Assembly: GCA_963383645.1 (NCBI GenBank)
Contig: OY726560.1
Coordinates: 25,756,300-25,820,299, forward strand
Direction of reading: 5' to 3'
Origin: Muscardinus avellanarius
Lineage: Eukaryota > Chordata > Mammalia > Rodentia > Gliridae
Length of the DNA: 64,000 bases
Part shown: positions 12,401 through 23,606 of the stretch, in pieces
How positions within the stretch are numbered: position 1 is the stretch's first letter
Layout: each line of letters begins with the position of its first letter
Translations under genes and position numbers: made by a program
Notes under the pieces: model-generated
Databases searched by the model: none
Told to the model about the DNA's origin: nothing
Seen by the model: the letters and a program-made list of their open reading frames with translations, nothing else

Positions 12401-12840
12401 TTTAGCACAAAATTAGTTTAAACTGAGTTTCACCAGAGGAAAAACATGCCACTTAAAGTCACCCAACTGAAGAAAAAGAAGTCCAAACGCCCCAGAAATG
12501 TTTACTTAGTTTTTAACACCTCCTATACTTTGAATCCTGTCATGGTAATGTTTTATGCATTGTTGATCTTTAGAAGTTAAAAACAAAACAAAACCAAACC
12601 CCAAACACCTCTCGTTTTCAATGAAGTTGGTGTAGAGGCAATTTCTCTTGAACAATGACAATATTTGGAGATGTAAAGTAGGAGAAAAGAATGCCCTGCC
12701 TAACTCGGGGTCTCTTATGGGCCACTGAAACCCCCCAAGGGCAATATATATATATATATATCTGGCAGCCCTGATGGAATGCTCCCATTCGATTTCGTGG
12801 TACCCCCTTAAAGCACCCATTGAGCTCCTCAGCTCAGGGG
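9440..12840. other. Transposon-free upstream flank of CpG island
   Basis: No SINE, L1, L2 or MIR was recognised in this 3.4-kb stretch directly upstream of the CpG island. It contains scattered homeodomain-type TAAT motifs, an octamer ATGCAAAT at about 10573-10580, CATTGTTC (SOX-type) near 10443, and inverted GATTAG/CTAATC at 11392-11410. Conserved enhancers are plausible but unproven without a cross-species alignment. Confidence 0.45.
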
Positions 12841-12868
12841 AAAAAAAAAAAAAAAAAAAAAAAAAAAA
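12841..12868. repeat. A28 homopolymer
   Basis: An uninterrupted run of 28 A directly upstream of the CpG island. It could be a retrotransposed tail or a nucleosome-excluding poly(dA:dT) tract. The preceding 150 bp, including (TA)8 at about 12745-12761, was not recognised as any element. Confidence 0.9.
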
Positions 12869-13221
12869 CACCATAGCAACCTCAGTCGCACTTCTCCAAC
12901 TCAGGAGCGAGTTGGGAGTTGTTCTCCCGCAGCCTTAGCCATCTCAGAGCATGGGAAATCCTGACCACCGACGACGAGGTGTCCTCACACTCCTGGCCGC
13001 AGATCCCGGGCGGGGGAGGGGGCGCACACGCACCCCGGGGCCGCGCGTCCTCTAATTGCCGGGGCGAGGGAAAGTCAGCACCCCAAAGGTAACCCAGCTC
13101 TTTTTTGGGACTTCTTGGACTTGTTCCGGACAGCATCTCCGGGCGCCCGGGGCGGGTCGCCGGGGCCCCCGGCCGCCCCCGGGGTGGGTCGGGGCCGGGC
13201 GGGCGGCGCGGCGCGCGTTCC

Positions 13222-13241
13222 CACGTGGGGCGGGGGCGGGC
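13222..13241. promoter_or_regulatory. E-box plus Sp1/KLF GC boxes
   Basis: The palindromic CACGTG at 13222-13227 (USF/MYC-type) runs directly into GGGGCGGGGGCGGG (Sp1/KLF-type). Motif matches only, but their abutting arrangement inside a CpG island is typical of a core promoter. Confidence 0.6.
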
Positions 13242-13260
13242 CCGGTCTTCCCGCGCCCGG

Positions 13261-13313
13261 CGGGGCCGGGGCCGGGGCCGGGGCCGGTCGGCGGCGGCGG
13301 CGGCGGCGGCGGG
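13261..13313 (+). repeat. (GGGGCC)4 and (CGG)8 repeats
   Basis: Four perfect GGGGCC hexamers at 13262-13285 are followed, after GGT, by eight CGG triplets at 13289-13312. The tract lies in the promoter CpG island upstream of the first splice donor, either in the 5'UTR or just upstream of the transcription start. Both units are known G-quadruplex formers and are prone to length change. Confidence 0.95.
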
Positions 13314-13433
13314 TGCCCGGCGGGCGGGGCGGCGCGGGGACGCGCGCTCGCGCTGTCTCTTTAAGGGAGCTGGTCTGGGGTGGCGCTTTCCTCCGCGAAG
13401 GCTCCTTTGATATTAATAGTGTTGGTGTCTTGA

Positions 13434-13447
13434 AACTGACGTAATGC
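13434..13447 (+). promoter_or_regulatory. CRE-like site TGACGTAA
   Basis: AACTGACGTAATGC contains TGACGTAA, a CREB/ATF-type variant. The same 14-mer recurs at 19047-19060, in the presumed first intron. Confidence 0.45.
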
Positions 13448-13827
13448 GCGGAGACTGAGGTCCTGACAAGCGATAACATTTCTGATAAAGACCCGATCTC
13501 GCGGCAATCTCCGGCGTCCTTTCTCGGCGCTGCCCGTCCCCTCCAGACCTCGCGTCCTCCCGATCGCTCGCCCGCCTGCCTATTTTCCTTCTTCTTTTTT
13601 TTTTTTTTTAAACAAAAAACAACATCCCCCTCCCCTCTCCCACCCGGCACCGGGCACATCCTTGCTCTATTTCCTTTCTCTTTCTCTCGCTCTTTTTTTT
13701 TTTTCCCTAAAAGGGGGGTGGAGGGAAGGGAAAGGGGGGGGAGGCAGGAAAGATCTTTTTCTCTCCCCCCCCCCCCCGTAAAAAAAAATAATCCAAGATC
13801 AACTCTGCAAACAACAGAAGACGGTTC

Positions 13828-13893
13828 ATGGCTCTGGCCGCCGAGCCACCATCTTTCGGGCTGCCGAGGGCGTTCGGGGCGATTAATCAACAG
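13828..13893 (+). CDS. Candidate first coding exon (partial gene)
   Basis: An ATG at 13828 opens 22 codons that run without a stop to CAG|GTAAGG, a strong 5' splice site; the intron starts at 13894 in phase 0. The predicted start reads MALAAEPPSF and the exon end FGAINQQ; I do not recognise it. The Kozak context is mixed (T at -3, G at +4). The exon 5' end is not defined but probably lies in 13380-13500, just past the repeats. No acceptor or next exon could be assigned, so the codons could equally be 5'UTR. Confidence is higher for the splice donor than for the coding status. If real, the rest of the gene lies mostly beyond the window, behind a very long first intron. Confidence 0.35.
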
Positions 13894-14228
13894 GTAAGGG
13901 GGCGGCGGGCCGGGGGCGGCGGGCCGCGCGTGTGCGCAGACGGGGGCGGCGCGAGCGGGCGGGAGCCTGGGAATTAAAAGTCACTTTCTTTGAAAAAAAA
14001 AAAAAAAAAAAAGCAGAGGGAGAGGAGTGTGCAGAAAAAGCCAAGCGCAGGCTTCTCGGGTTTCACATGCATTTTTCTTTCTTCCTTTTTCTGCGCGTGT
14101 GATTTTCTTTTCCTTTCTTTTCTTCTCTTCTGCTCCCCGGCTTCGCCCCCCCTCCCCTGACGCCCCCCCTACACACACACATCACCCCTTCTTTTTCTTC
14201 TCCTCCTTTTCGGTGGGCTCCGAGGCAG

Positions 14229-14544
14229 CTGAGAGCCTTTGGGAAATCCAGCGACTTCAAAACTGCAGTAGCCCCTGGAAGTCAGGAGGGTCAAGTTCAG
14301 CCGCCGGGGAGGAGGAAAAACAAATCCCCATTTGCCAAAAAAAGAAGTTTCGGGCCGGTGCCCCCTCCCCCTCGCAGCCCCACTCCCCCTCGCTGTCTCT
14401 TTTCTGGCTGATTTTAATTCTCTCCTCCCGGGCGGGCGCTGCGGAGGAGCTGGAGGTGGCTGGACCCGAGGGGCCGCCGCCGCTGCAAGTTTTCGGGGGG
14501 CTCCTGACCATCCGGGAGCACGCTGGGCACCGGCATGCAGAGTA
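14229..14544 (+). other. Second candidate first exon
   Basis: GCATGCAGAGTA|GTAAGT gives a perfect consensus 5' splice site at 14545. An ATG at 14535 would supply MQS plus one base (phase 1). Upstream is a long pyrimidine tract (14080-14215) ending GGCTCCGAGGCAG at 14228, a possible 3' splice site. The block is therefore either an internal exon joined to the 13893 donor or an alternative first exon started inside the CpG island. If it joins the 13893 donor, the leading 22 codons would enter it in phase 0. The gene is not recognised. Confidence 0.4.
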
Positions 14545-17500
14545 GTAAGTTGGGCGAACTTGGGAGGGTCGGGAGGGTCTCAGAGAGGGTCCCTGGTGTG
14601 GACCCCAAAGTGGGGAAATAGACAGGACTGGCTTTGGCTTTGAAGAGTTTGCAAAGCTAGGCTTCAAACTTTTTCCCCTTCCAGGCCCAGCTGGGCTGCA
14701 AGGGGAGGGCGTCGCATCCCCTGATGCACCGGCCTGCGAGAGCCGGGCCGCCGGGCCCGGGGTCTGTGCCCTGCGGGTGCCATGTGGCAGGGCCTTGCAG
14801 CCCGGGCGCTTCCGTAGGGGCTGAGGAAGGGGCAGGCTTCCTCTGCAGTGCGGGGGATGCGCCATGTGTCGCGCGGGTCAGGGGACACTGGCCGGTGATT
14901 AAATGCCTGACAGCGGTGGGACATCCAGGCGGACAGGCGCTTTGCCTTCTGCCTAGTTCCTGTTTGGGCTCAACAGTCTGAAAGGCATCTTTGAAAGGCC
15001 AAGGCAAACACCGCTGTCCTTCCAAATAACTCCAGGATTATAGGACCCCAGGAATAATTTGAGGGTGAGGCGGAGGTGGGAGCCTTTTGAAGTGCAAAGC
15101 TGTTTTTGAGGCTGGAAAAGCTTTTTTTTTTTTATTTTTTATTTTTGTTAGTACCTGTCTGAGATGGTGGTGTTTTCCCCTTTCCCCAGGGAGGTCAGTA
15201 ACTGTTTTATGGCCCCAGGACTCTAAAACAATTTAAGTTAGAGGGCTAGAAGGACTTGGTGGGGTTGCAGAGGGAATCTTGGACTGATTAAAATTTTAGG
15301 ACCTGCTTTACTTTCCCATATCGTTTTAGGCCTCAGGATTGATACTTTGAAAGTTTTTGAGTAAGAGCGATGGATTCTAATGATGAATCAGAATTATGAT
15401 AGGATATTCATCCTTATCCTATTTTGGAAAATCACGGCTAGAGTTTAAGCAAGGTAAGTGAAGTGAGAAGCTTAGCGAAGAAATAAACGGGAGACAAGTT
15501 AGGCCGATTCATTGAACTTTTGTAGATCCATTGAACTTTTGTAAACGTACCAGGTGAACAGGAAAAGGCTCAGGAGAGAGAAAACGTACAAAGGCGGAAT
15601 ACAGAGAGGGGCTGAGACAGAATGACTAAGAAATGATCATTCTAGGCCAGAGTGTTGGCTAAAATTTGACGGCTGAAAGCAAAAATAAAATAGAAACCTT
15701 CCAACAACGCTTCAGTCCTCTAACTCTGAAGCTAAAACCTATGGATCGTGTTGGCATCATGTTACTTTCCTGCTGGTTTTAGGAAAAGTTGATCATTTAG
15801 AAAAGGCTGCCAGAGTTAAAAATGCAGGGGACAGTAAAGGAAAGTCACGCGGGCAGCCAGTTCTTGACAAAATGAGAATGAAAGTTTCTGCACTCCCTTG
15901 CGAACTTTCTTACATGTTGCTCATTTGCTTAGGAGGCTTTCTCAGCTCTTCCACCGGTTCATGTAAAAAAGCAAAGGATCTAAAATAATCGTGTGGGCTT
16001 TTTTTTTTTTTCCTCTCCCCAAGTATGCCAGGGTTGTGAATAAATACAGGGTTTGTATGGGAAGATGAAGCGTTTCCTGTAAGTTCTGATGCTGACAGGA
16101 CAGTCTGGAAATGATACCAACATTTTGAGGATTTTCATTTTCATTTTTTTTTTTTTACCTTTAAGTGAAAGTTTATTAATGACGTGCTGGATCTTAGCAA
16201 GTTAAACATATAGTTTTTAGCGTTTATCTATCCTTAGGTTTCATAACTTCCTTTTAAAGCTGTATACTTGGATAAAAACATCTCCAGTCAGTTACATAGA
16301 TAGGGCCACTAACGTGCTAAAGTTTCATGATTATTTCTAGTTATTAATAATGTGAAAATAGAACACCCGAGCAGAAAATAGAGTTATCATGCCAACATTC
16401 TGACTTGATTTCTCTGAACACAAGACATTCTGAAACTTCACGAGTCCTCTGTTGGCAAAGTATTATTTACCATCGGTGAGCTGATGTTTATGGCTTCCTG
16501 ATATATTTGCTGTATGCTAGGATATATGTGTGTAGAATACTTTTATGCACATAATGACTAAGTCTGACACTCCTCAAATAAATGCTGGGACATAGCAAGT
16601 GCCTAACAAAAAGTTTGTCACTCCTTTGAATTTTTAGATGCAGTTAGGGTCTCTGCTTCTGTTTAGATTTCGTCCTTTGTCTCTTAAAGTTAATATTGAA
16701 GGTAAGAAGGAAAGGGTCATAATAACTGTGAAGTCTGAGTTGGATTCAGAACTCAGCATTCTAAAGACGACTCATATTTTAAAGGATTTTATACAGTTTT
16801 CTACCTACTTGCCTAAAAAAATCACTTTGGGATTCAAATCAGTGGGCAGTTGGTGAGATACACATGCCACTACCATATTTTTGGTATTATTTTTACTTTT
16901 AAGTCATGTACCACTCTTGAGTTTATTCTGCTTTTGCAGTGTATGTGTCTGTAATACACATAAGGAAATCTTCATTCATAGGAAAACCTTCCAAACAGGG
17001 TAATGAATGCATCCGTGGAAAAGCTACTCTTAAGATCCTAGTGCTTCAGTGATGTTTCTCTTGTTATAATGATGTGAAATGTGGATGCATGTGTTTTCAG
17101 AGATAGAAACCACAATTTTCAACTAATAGTTTGTGCACTTTTCTAGGAAGAAATAAGTCCAAGGGTATTAGGTTTTTAATAAACTCTTGTCTTGCCGTCT
17201 TTGTTGAAGTAAATATGCATTACTGAAAGTTTTCAAAGGACTTGCAGCAATTTTTTAAATTAGAACTTTGCGTCAAAATTGAAATTGAGATAAAATATCG
17301 AAAACTGACCCTTAACCACTTTCATAATACAGATATTCAGAAGTTATTATTTTTTACTTCAGTAGTTCTTTTCATAGGCAAGCACTAACATCAATACTAT
17401 GCTCTTGTGTGTAAAACAAAATAAACTTTAAGGAAGTTATGGGCAGGTGTCTATAACTGATTTAGAGGGAAATTATTATTTTTGTAATAAGTGATGTACC

Positions 17501-20500
17501 TAAAATGACTGGCTCATATTAAAACATATTCTTATGAAGATATTCTCTGGTGTGTAAAATGAAGCCATTCATTCAAGATTGACAACTTTCCACTTGCTAT
17601 TTGCCTTTGCTTAATTTAGTTTCCACAGGACAGCAAGTGTGGTAGTCTGCATCTGTTTTTGGCAGGCATTGAAAACCATAAACTCAGACACTTCTGTCCC
17701 AAATATTGCGGCTCACGAGTTACAATCAATTTGATAAAAACAGGCAAGTTTTATGGGCTTATTTTCTTTGGTTCATCTTTGGTCAAGCTTTCAGGTAACA
17801 AAGGTTTCTCTTTCTTCCTCTTCTGCTGGTTATGACTTTGAATACTTTTGATAACTAGCTCTGAGTTTGAGTACTCATTTAATCTTATTTACTAGTTATT
17901 GAAATTTGGGGAAGCTAATCACAGCATATTTAGACTGGTTTTACTTTGTTTGTTTACCTATGGGATAATAGCATTTATCTTTTGCTACCATAGAGAAGAA
18001 AGTAATTCTTTGTTACTCTAATAGTTATGATTTATGAAATTTTGGGATTTCCTTTAGATATAGCATAAAGATGCTCTTTTGGCCTTTGCAGAGTAGACAT
18101 TCAGTGTTAATTCTCTAAGGGTACTTGGAATGATCAACAGTAGGAAAAGAGTAACGCACTTCATTTATGCTTAAAAATATGGTGAAGTTTAAAAAGAGTT
18201 TATCAGAATCATTTGTCTTCTAAAAACTTTAATCAGCTGATTAAAGTAAATATGGTAAAATACCAAGTATTGTCTTATACTATTGTTTAGTAGCAAACAG
18301 TGCTGCAGAGAGAATAATCACATTTAAAAATTACCCCGGAATATAAGTAGGTCCAAAGCCGTTTGTTTACTTGTATCGAATACTTTTATTCCATATGCTC
18401 CTTATAAGTAGTGTCTTTAATGTTACAATTATGGGTACTTTTGAGTTGTCATATTGCTCAGTGGCTTTCTTATCCTTAAAATCTGAATCTGTTGGTCTTT
18501 GGTTTGATTCTCTGATAGGTAAAGTAATATAGGACTTGATCTAGGTTAGAAGGAGATCTTTTATGGAATTTTAAGAAGGATCTTTGGGTGAATATTATTT
18601 TAATTGCTAAGAGTGGAGAAGCCTGCCTTGTGATGGTGACGACAGCAATAGCAGCTATTATAGTAGAGATGTCTACTTTTTATTGTCTCAGGTTGCCTCC
18701 CAAGAGCACAAATCCAAGTATCGAAAACAAAAATGAACTTATCTGTACACTTCAAATTTGAATCATCACTGGAAATAATTTTCTGATTCAAAACGATAGT
18801 TGAAATGAAAATAACATTAAAATACCCCAAAGCAGACATTAAGGGTACGTAAGCTTGTCATCCTTAAGTGTGTTTCATTAAAAATAATAAAAACCTTTTA
18901 TTTTTTAAAATGTTTCTAGCTCTTTAAAAACCTGCAGTAAATACTTTACAAGTGGCTAGACACCTTCCCTGGTGGTTTAGTTTATACAAGTAGGAAACTT
19001 TCTCTCCTACTCTTTTTCTCTCTCTCTTTCTTGTTTTCTTTAAACCAACTGACGTAATGCCAAACTTTGCTTTAAAAGAACAGACAGAAGTAATTGGTAG
19101 CTTTTAACTTTTAATAATGTTCTGGATTGGTTTTAGTGGCCAAAATGCCATTTTTTTTTAGAAAAAGAAAAAAGTTCAAGTAAGAACGGGCTTGTGGCCT
19201 CAGGAAGAAAGACTCTGTTGATGCAGTTATTTTTATTCTTGTTTTTCAATCTGTTATTAAAAATCTTTCCTACTGAGCACTGCTGGGTTTCTCCAATTGC
19301 TCTTTGTGATGGCTGGTGCATTTCAGGTTACTATAACGTAAACAGTTTTTGGGTTTGGGGGATAATGGGTATTTGCGTCGCCTTATTTCTTTCTTATTTG
19401 GGAAAAAAGAACCTATCAGCTTTTGTTTCTATCAAGATTCCTTAAATAAGGTTTTCGTTGACAGCAGCTCAATGGATATATGTATATAAAGAGTGCTACA
19501 CCTGTTAGCATAAACCTAAACTGTGGATGTTTAATTGTGACATTAATCCTGTATGTGCAGAAAAAGGAAAATAGGTGAAGCTACACCAAAATGCATTTTT
19601 AGATTGCAGACATAAGTGCTAAGGGTCACTTTCTACTGGAGTTTTAAATTTTTTCTTACAATTTTATATCATTTCTACCCCTATTTATCACACATTATTT
19701 TTAGTTTCCTTTTTTTTTTAATAATCGTTTTCTCTTTTTCTGACTTTGCACAGGCAAACAGAACTTTCTATAGTTAAGAGAAATTTTGGTGATGTTAATT
19801 GACATGGGGGTGATTTCAGAAGCTGGCAAGCAGGAATATCTTTTCTGAGGGCAAAAAGATTTATGCCAGCCTTTCCTTCCAGGGGGAAGGATACTCCACC
19901 CAGAAATGAAGCCCTCCGCCCCATCTGGTGGGTCAGAACGGAGTATCGACATTTCTGATGTAAATCATTGCAGAGGTTTAAATCTCATGGTTACTTATCT
20001 TGGACTTTGCCTTTAAACCCAAATGTGTCCCTGTGATTTTTTTCCACCCTTCTTTACCCAGCGCTCATTTAAAGAATAATATTGAAAATTAGGCATTCTC
20101 CACAGAAGAGTAGAGTCTTTAAGACATTTTTAATTATATAAAGCATTCTGCTTAGGTAGAGCCCCCTTGACGTGTTCTCTGCTTCCAAATTTGACAGTTT
20201 TGATTTACTTTATGTGCTTCTCAGTTTTTCTTGTGAGAGCCGCAGACTTTAGTTCAAATCTGAGATACTCTTTTCTTACTGATCTTTTACTTGAGGATTT
20301 ATCAGGAAAAAATGGAAAGACTGAAGCTAAATATTGCTCATATTAGCATGGTAGGCAGGTCTTGACTTAATTAAAAAAAATTTTTTTACCAAGTTTTCCA
20401 ACATGAATTTCAAGTCATGGGTAAGTCTCTCGATAGATTTTCATTTAATGAATGTTGGTTGGTTTGTGACTTCAGAACGGAGGGGAGAGTAATAAAGTTT

Positions 20501-22835
20501 AGCAAGAAGGGAAAAAAGGCAGAGGGAGGTATTTGGAGCTGTGATCCTTTAATATCAGCAGTCTGTTTACTGTTGAGTGGTGGGGAGGGGCTGGGGGAGG
20601 CTTTGTGGAAGATGATACAAAAAAAAAAATCCATCAATTGCGCATATGATCCCCTCCCCTTAAGGTTTACTTAAACAATATGTTTCGGTTTTGCCTCAAA
20701 CCACTCTGCACCACCTCTGCTCCAAGAATCCACTGTCTTGGTTCCGGAGACCTTAAGGATGGCACTTTGTGTTATATAATGAACAGCAGTATTATTTGAA
20801 CAAAGGTAACATATTTTGATTTGTGTCATGTTTGGGTAGTTAGTAGTAGACTACTTATAATAGGGAGAGAGATTCTAGCAGAATAAATGCCAGCAAATTC
20901 TTGAAGTATCCACGATAGTCATACTCTGCTTAAATTATTGCGGATAAGTGTGCATGCCACTGTAGGTGTGTTTTGAGTATGTAATGTCTATCATAATGTT
21001 TATATACACCTTGATGGGAAATTTAATATGCTAAACCATGAACTCGCCGGTTTAAACATGAATCTTTTAAGAAGCTACATGACTGACTTTATAAAGTCTA
21101 GAAGTTTGAAATGATTCAGGCGGTTAAACATTGTGAATCCTTGGTTATCAGAATGCTTAGACCTAGGCTGAATTTACTAAAAAATTTGAAAATTAGAAAA
21201 AAACCCTATAAATCTAAATGGCCCTTTTCAGTGTATTTTTAGGAGTATGTCTGAGATCGCTTTTTAAAAGTCACATTTCTGTGAAGAGCAGTGAAGTGAG
21301 AACGCTGTTTCTGGATGTACACTTTTATGGGCCAGCACTTTATAGTTTACAATTCTATCAGCTCAAAACGTTATGTAGAAATAATATGGGACATGTAAAG
21401 ACTCCGTACTATGATCCCAGGCGTTTTTCCCTAGGGTGATGGATTCTGTGCGTCACCCAAATGTGATGCTATTTGCCAGGCTTGTAATACTGGTTTGGAG
21501 GGTTGCTGTATGTCCTATTTCATCAAGCAACACAATACAACAACCTTGGTATCTAGGTAATTGACACAGTCAAAATAGGCTCTGTAAAATGTTCCAGATA
21601 CCTTTAAGTAAGCCAGAAGTTAACATATATGCAATTTATTTAAATATTCAATAAACAAATGATTCAGTGTCTTCTCTTTAAGCCTTCTTTAGTAGATAGT
21701 GTTAGAAGGAAATATACCAGTGTCTACAGTTTATTTTTTGTTTCTGTTTCTTTAATTTGAAGGGAGCGTGGTTCTCTTATTTGCATTAGTAATTACTTCA
21801 TCTGTAATTCCCTTTGTATTCATGATAGCAAGTAGTGTATAGTTTTATAGAGTAATAGATTGATAGTACCTAAAATGTCTCAAGCTTTGAAAAACATTAC
21901 CATTATTGAATTATTAAAGAGAATATTATAATAAGCAGGGATTAACCCTATATAGGATGATAGATAACATTACAACTGTTATTTAAACAGAAAAAAATCT
22001 TAGAGAAGTTGAGAATTAAAAAGGATTTTGTCTTCAAGCTGTTTTTCCTTATAGAATTCATACAGACCATGAAACTTACAAATCAATGAAGATTTATAAT
22101 ATATCCTGCTTCTTGATTAGATTCCACAGTTTGGCTTTTTGGGAATTTTTATGAATCACTCTTTCCAATTTTGTTATGTATTTATATAGAAACTCAGATA
22201 TACATATACAGTAGCGTAAACATGTATGCAGAAATTAGTTTCTGGAATCAGATTTCTTTATGATATGATATACTTCATGTGCAGGATCAGGCATCACTAC
22301 TTCAGGTTTAGCTTTTCTTCTCTGGGCTGTAAACAAGTGCAGCATATGAACCTGACTTCTTAACACCTAAGGACATACTTGTATGATTTGAATTCTCATT
22401 TCTGTAGACTGTTTATGCACTGCAAGTACTACAGAGAATTTTGTTGTATATTTTTGAAATGATATTAGCTTTTAGATATCCCTTTTAATTATTTACTGGA
22501 TCCCAACACCTGTTTGAGAGTTAAATTATAATTTTGGGTTTGAAATGAGAGCTACATTAAGTAGGTAAGGCAAATTAAAAACCAGATTTACTTGTGCCCA
22601 TTCTGATGCTATTATCCATACATCATAAGGAGCGCTGCAGGACGTAGAAATAAACACATTAGTCCATATGTCTCTTAATACTATATTAAGTAGTTTTGCA
22701 TGTATAAAGGTTCCGAGAAGAGGTTGGCATTGATTTTTGCTTTAATTTTATATTAGATATTTTTGAGAGAGACTTAGGTCACTTTACTTCTAAAAGATAT
22801 ATTATTCAACTTATAGAATTGGGCTTGGCCGTGCG

Positions 22836-22837
<2 letters not shown>

Positions 22838-22879
<42 letters not shown>
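22838..22879. repeat. (TG)n microsatellite
   Basis: About 21 uninterrupted TG dinucleotides after GTGCGCTC. Confidence 0.95.
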
Positions 22880-22882
<3 letters not shown>

Positions 22883-23517
22883 AATTTTAATAAAGGCCCA
22901 TATTACCAAATTTTCTCAAAATATATTAATCTCATTGCTGAATAATAATTATCAATTTTTTATATATATTTGAGGTCTTTTAAAACCATGTGCCATATTT
23001 TGCTGCTGAATTTCTGTTGATAAATAGATTCAAATTATAAGTAAAAAAAACAAGTTATGATTATCATTGGATATGTATCCTTTTTAGAGATTATTGAAAA
23101 ATTTACTCATTAGTTCTGTGAACCAAAAAAAGTTTTAGGAAATTAGGTACAAGTGATATAAGCAGTTAAGCAGTAACTTAAATGAAGTAATATTTTCTGT
23201 AATTTATAACTAAATACTAAGAGGTGTTTCTTCTTTGCATTTAGAAAGAGTATGCATTATATTCTTTGAGTGTAGGATGTGGTAAAATACTTCAAGAAAC
23301 TCAGTCATTTACAAGACTCAATTACAAGAAACTATTTTACTCTCTGTCGTATGGCTGTTTATTCTATTTTTACGTGTTTTAGTCTTAAGGCAGTTTATAC
23401 TATTGAAAGAATGCTCTAATTATTTACAGTACATACTACTTTTTCTTTGTACTTCGATAAACTGCAAGAAAGCTGTCCCTTGGAAGATTTTACACCAACA
23501 GTAAAAATCATAGTGTA

Positions 23518-23606
23518 CACATTTTGTATGTAAATCTATGTGTATGTAAATCTATATGTAAATCTATTTGTATGTAAATCTATGTGTAAATCTATATGTA
23601 AATCTT
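23518..23606. repeat. Minisatellite, TGTAAATCTATRTGTA units
   Basis: Imperfect tandem copies of a 12-16-bp unit (TATGTAAATCTATGTG and ATATGTAAATCT variants), about six copies. Confidence 0.85.

Larger units (their letters stand above)
12880..14960 (+). promoter_or_regulatory. CpG island promoter
   Basis: CpG-dense, GC-rich sequence surrounded by AT-rich DNA. GC boxes (GGGGCGGGGGCGGG near 13227), an E-box, a GGGGCC/CGG tract, a CRE-like TGACGTAA and pyrimidine-rich initiator-like sequence are present. No TATA box is obvious. A typical mammalian multi-start housekeeping or developmental promoter is inferred. Good 5' splice sites at 13894 and 14545 indicate + strand transcription. Divergent transcription cannot be excluded. 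Confidence 0.85.

Noticed and set aside
13261..13313. Identity of the locus as C9orf72, because of the GGGGCC repeat
   Set aside because: The sequence around the repeat does not resemble what I know of that locus; the hexamer alone is not diagnostic.
13075..13890. 271-codon minus-strand frame, and overlapping + strand frames of 101-109 codons, in the CpG island
   Set aside because: They translate GC-rich promoter DNA and the GGGGCC/CGG repeats into Pro/Arg/Gly/Ala runs on both strands. No domain, and open frames in several phases at once are expected from composition.
14027..15025. Frames of 103-202 codons on both strands
   Set aside because: Low-complexity, stop-poor sequence of the same island. 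No recognisable domain; the splice donor at 14545 interrupts the + strand candidate.
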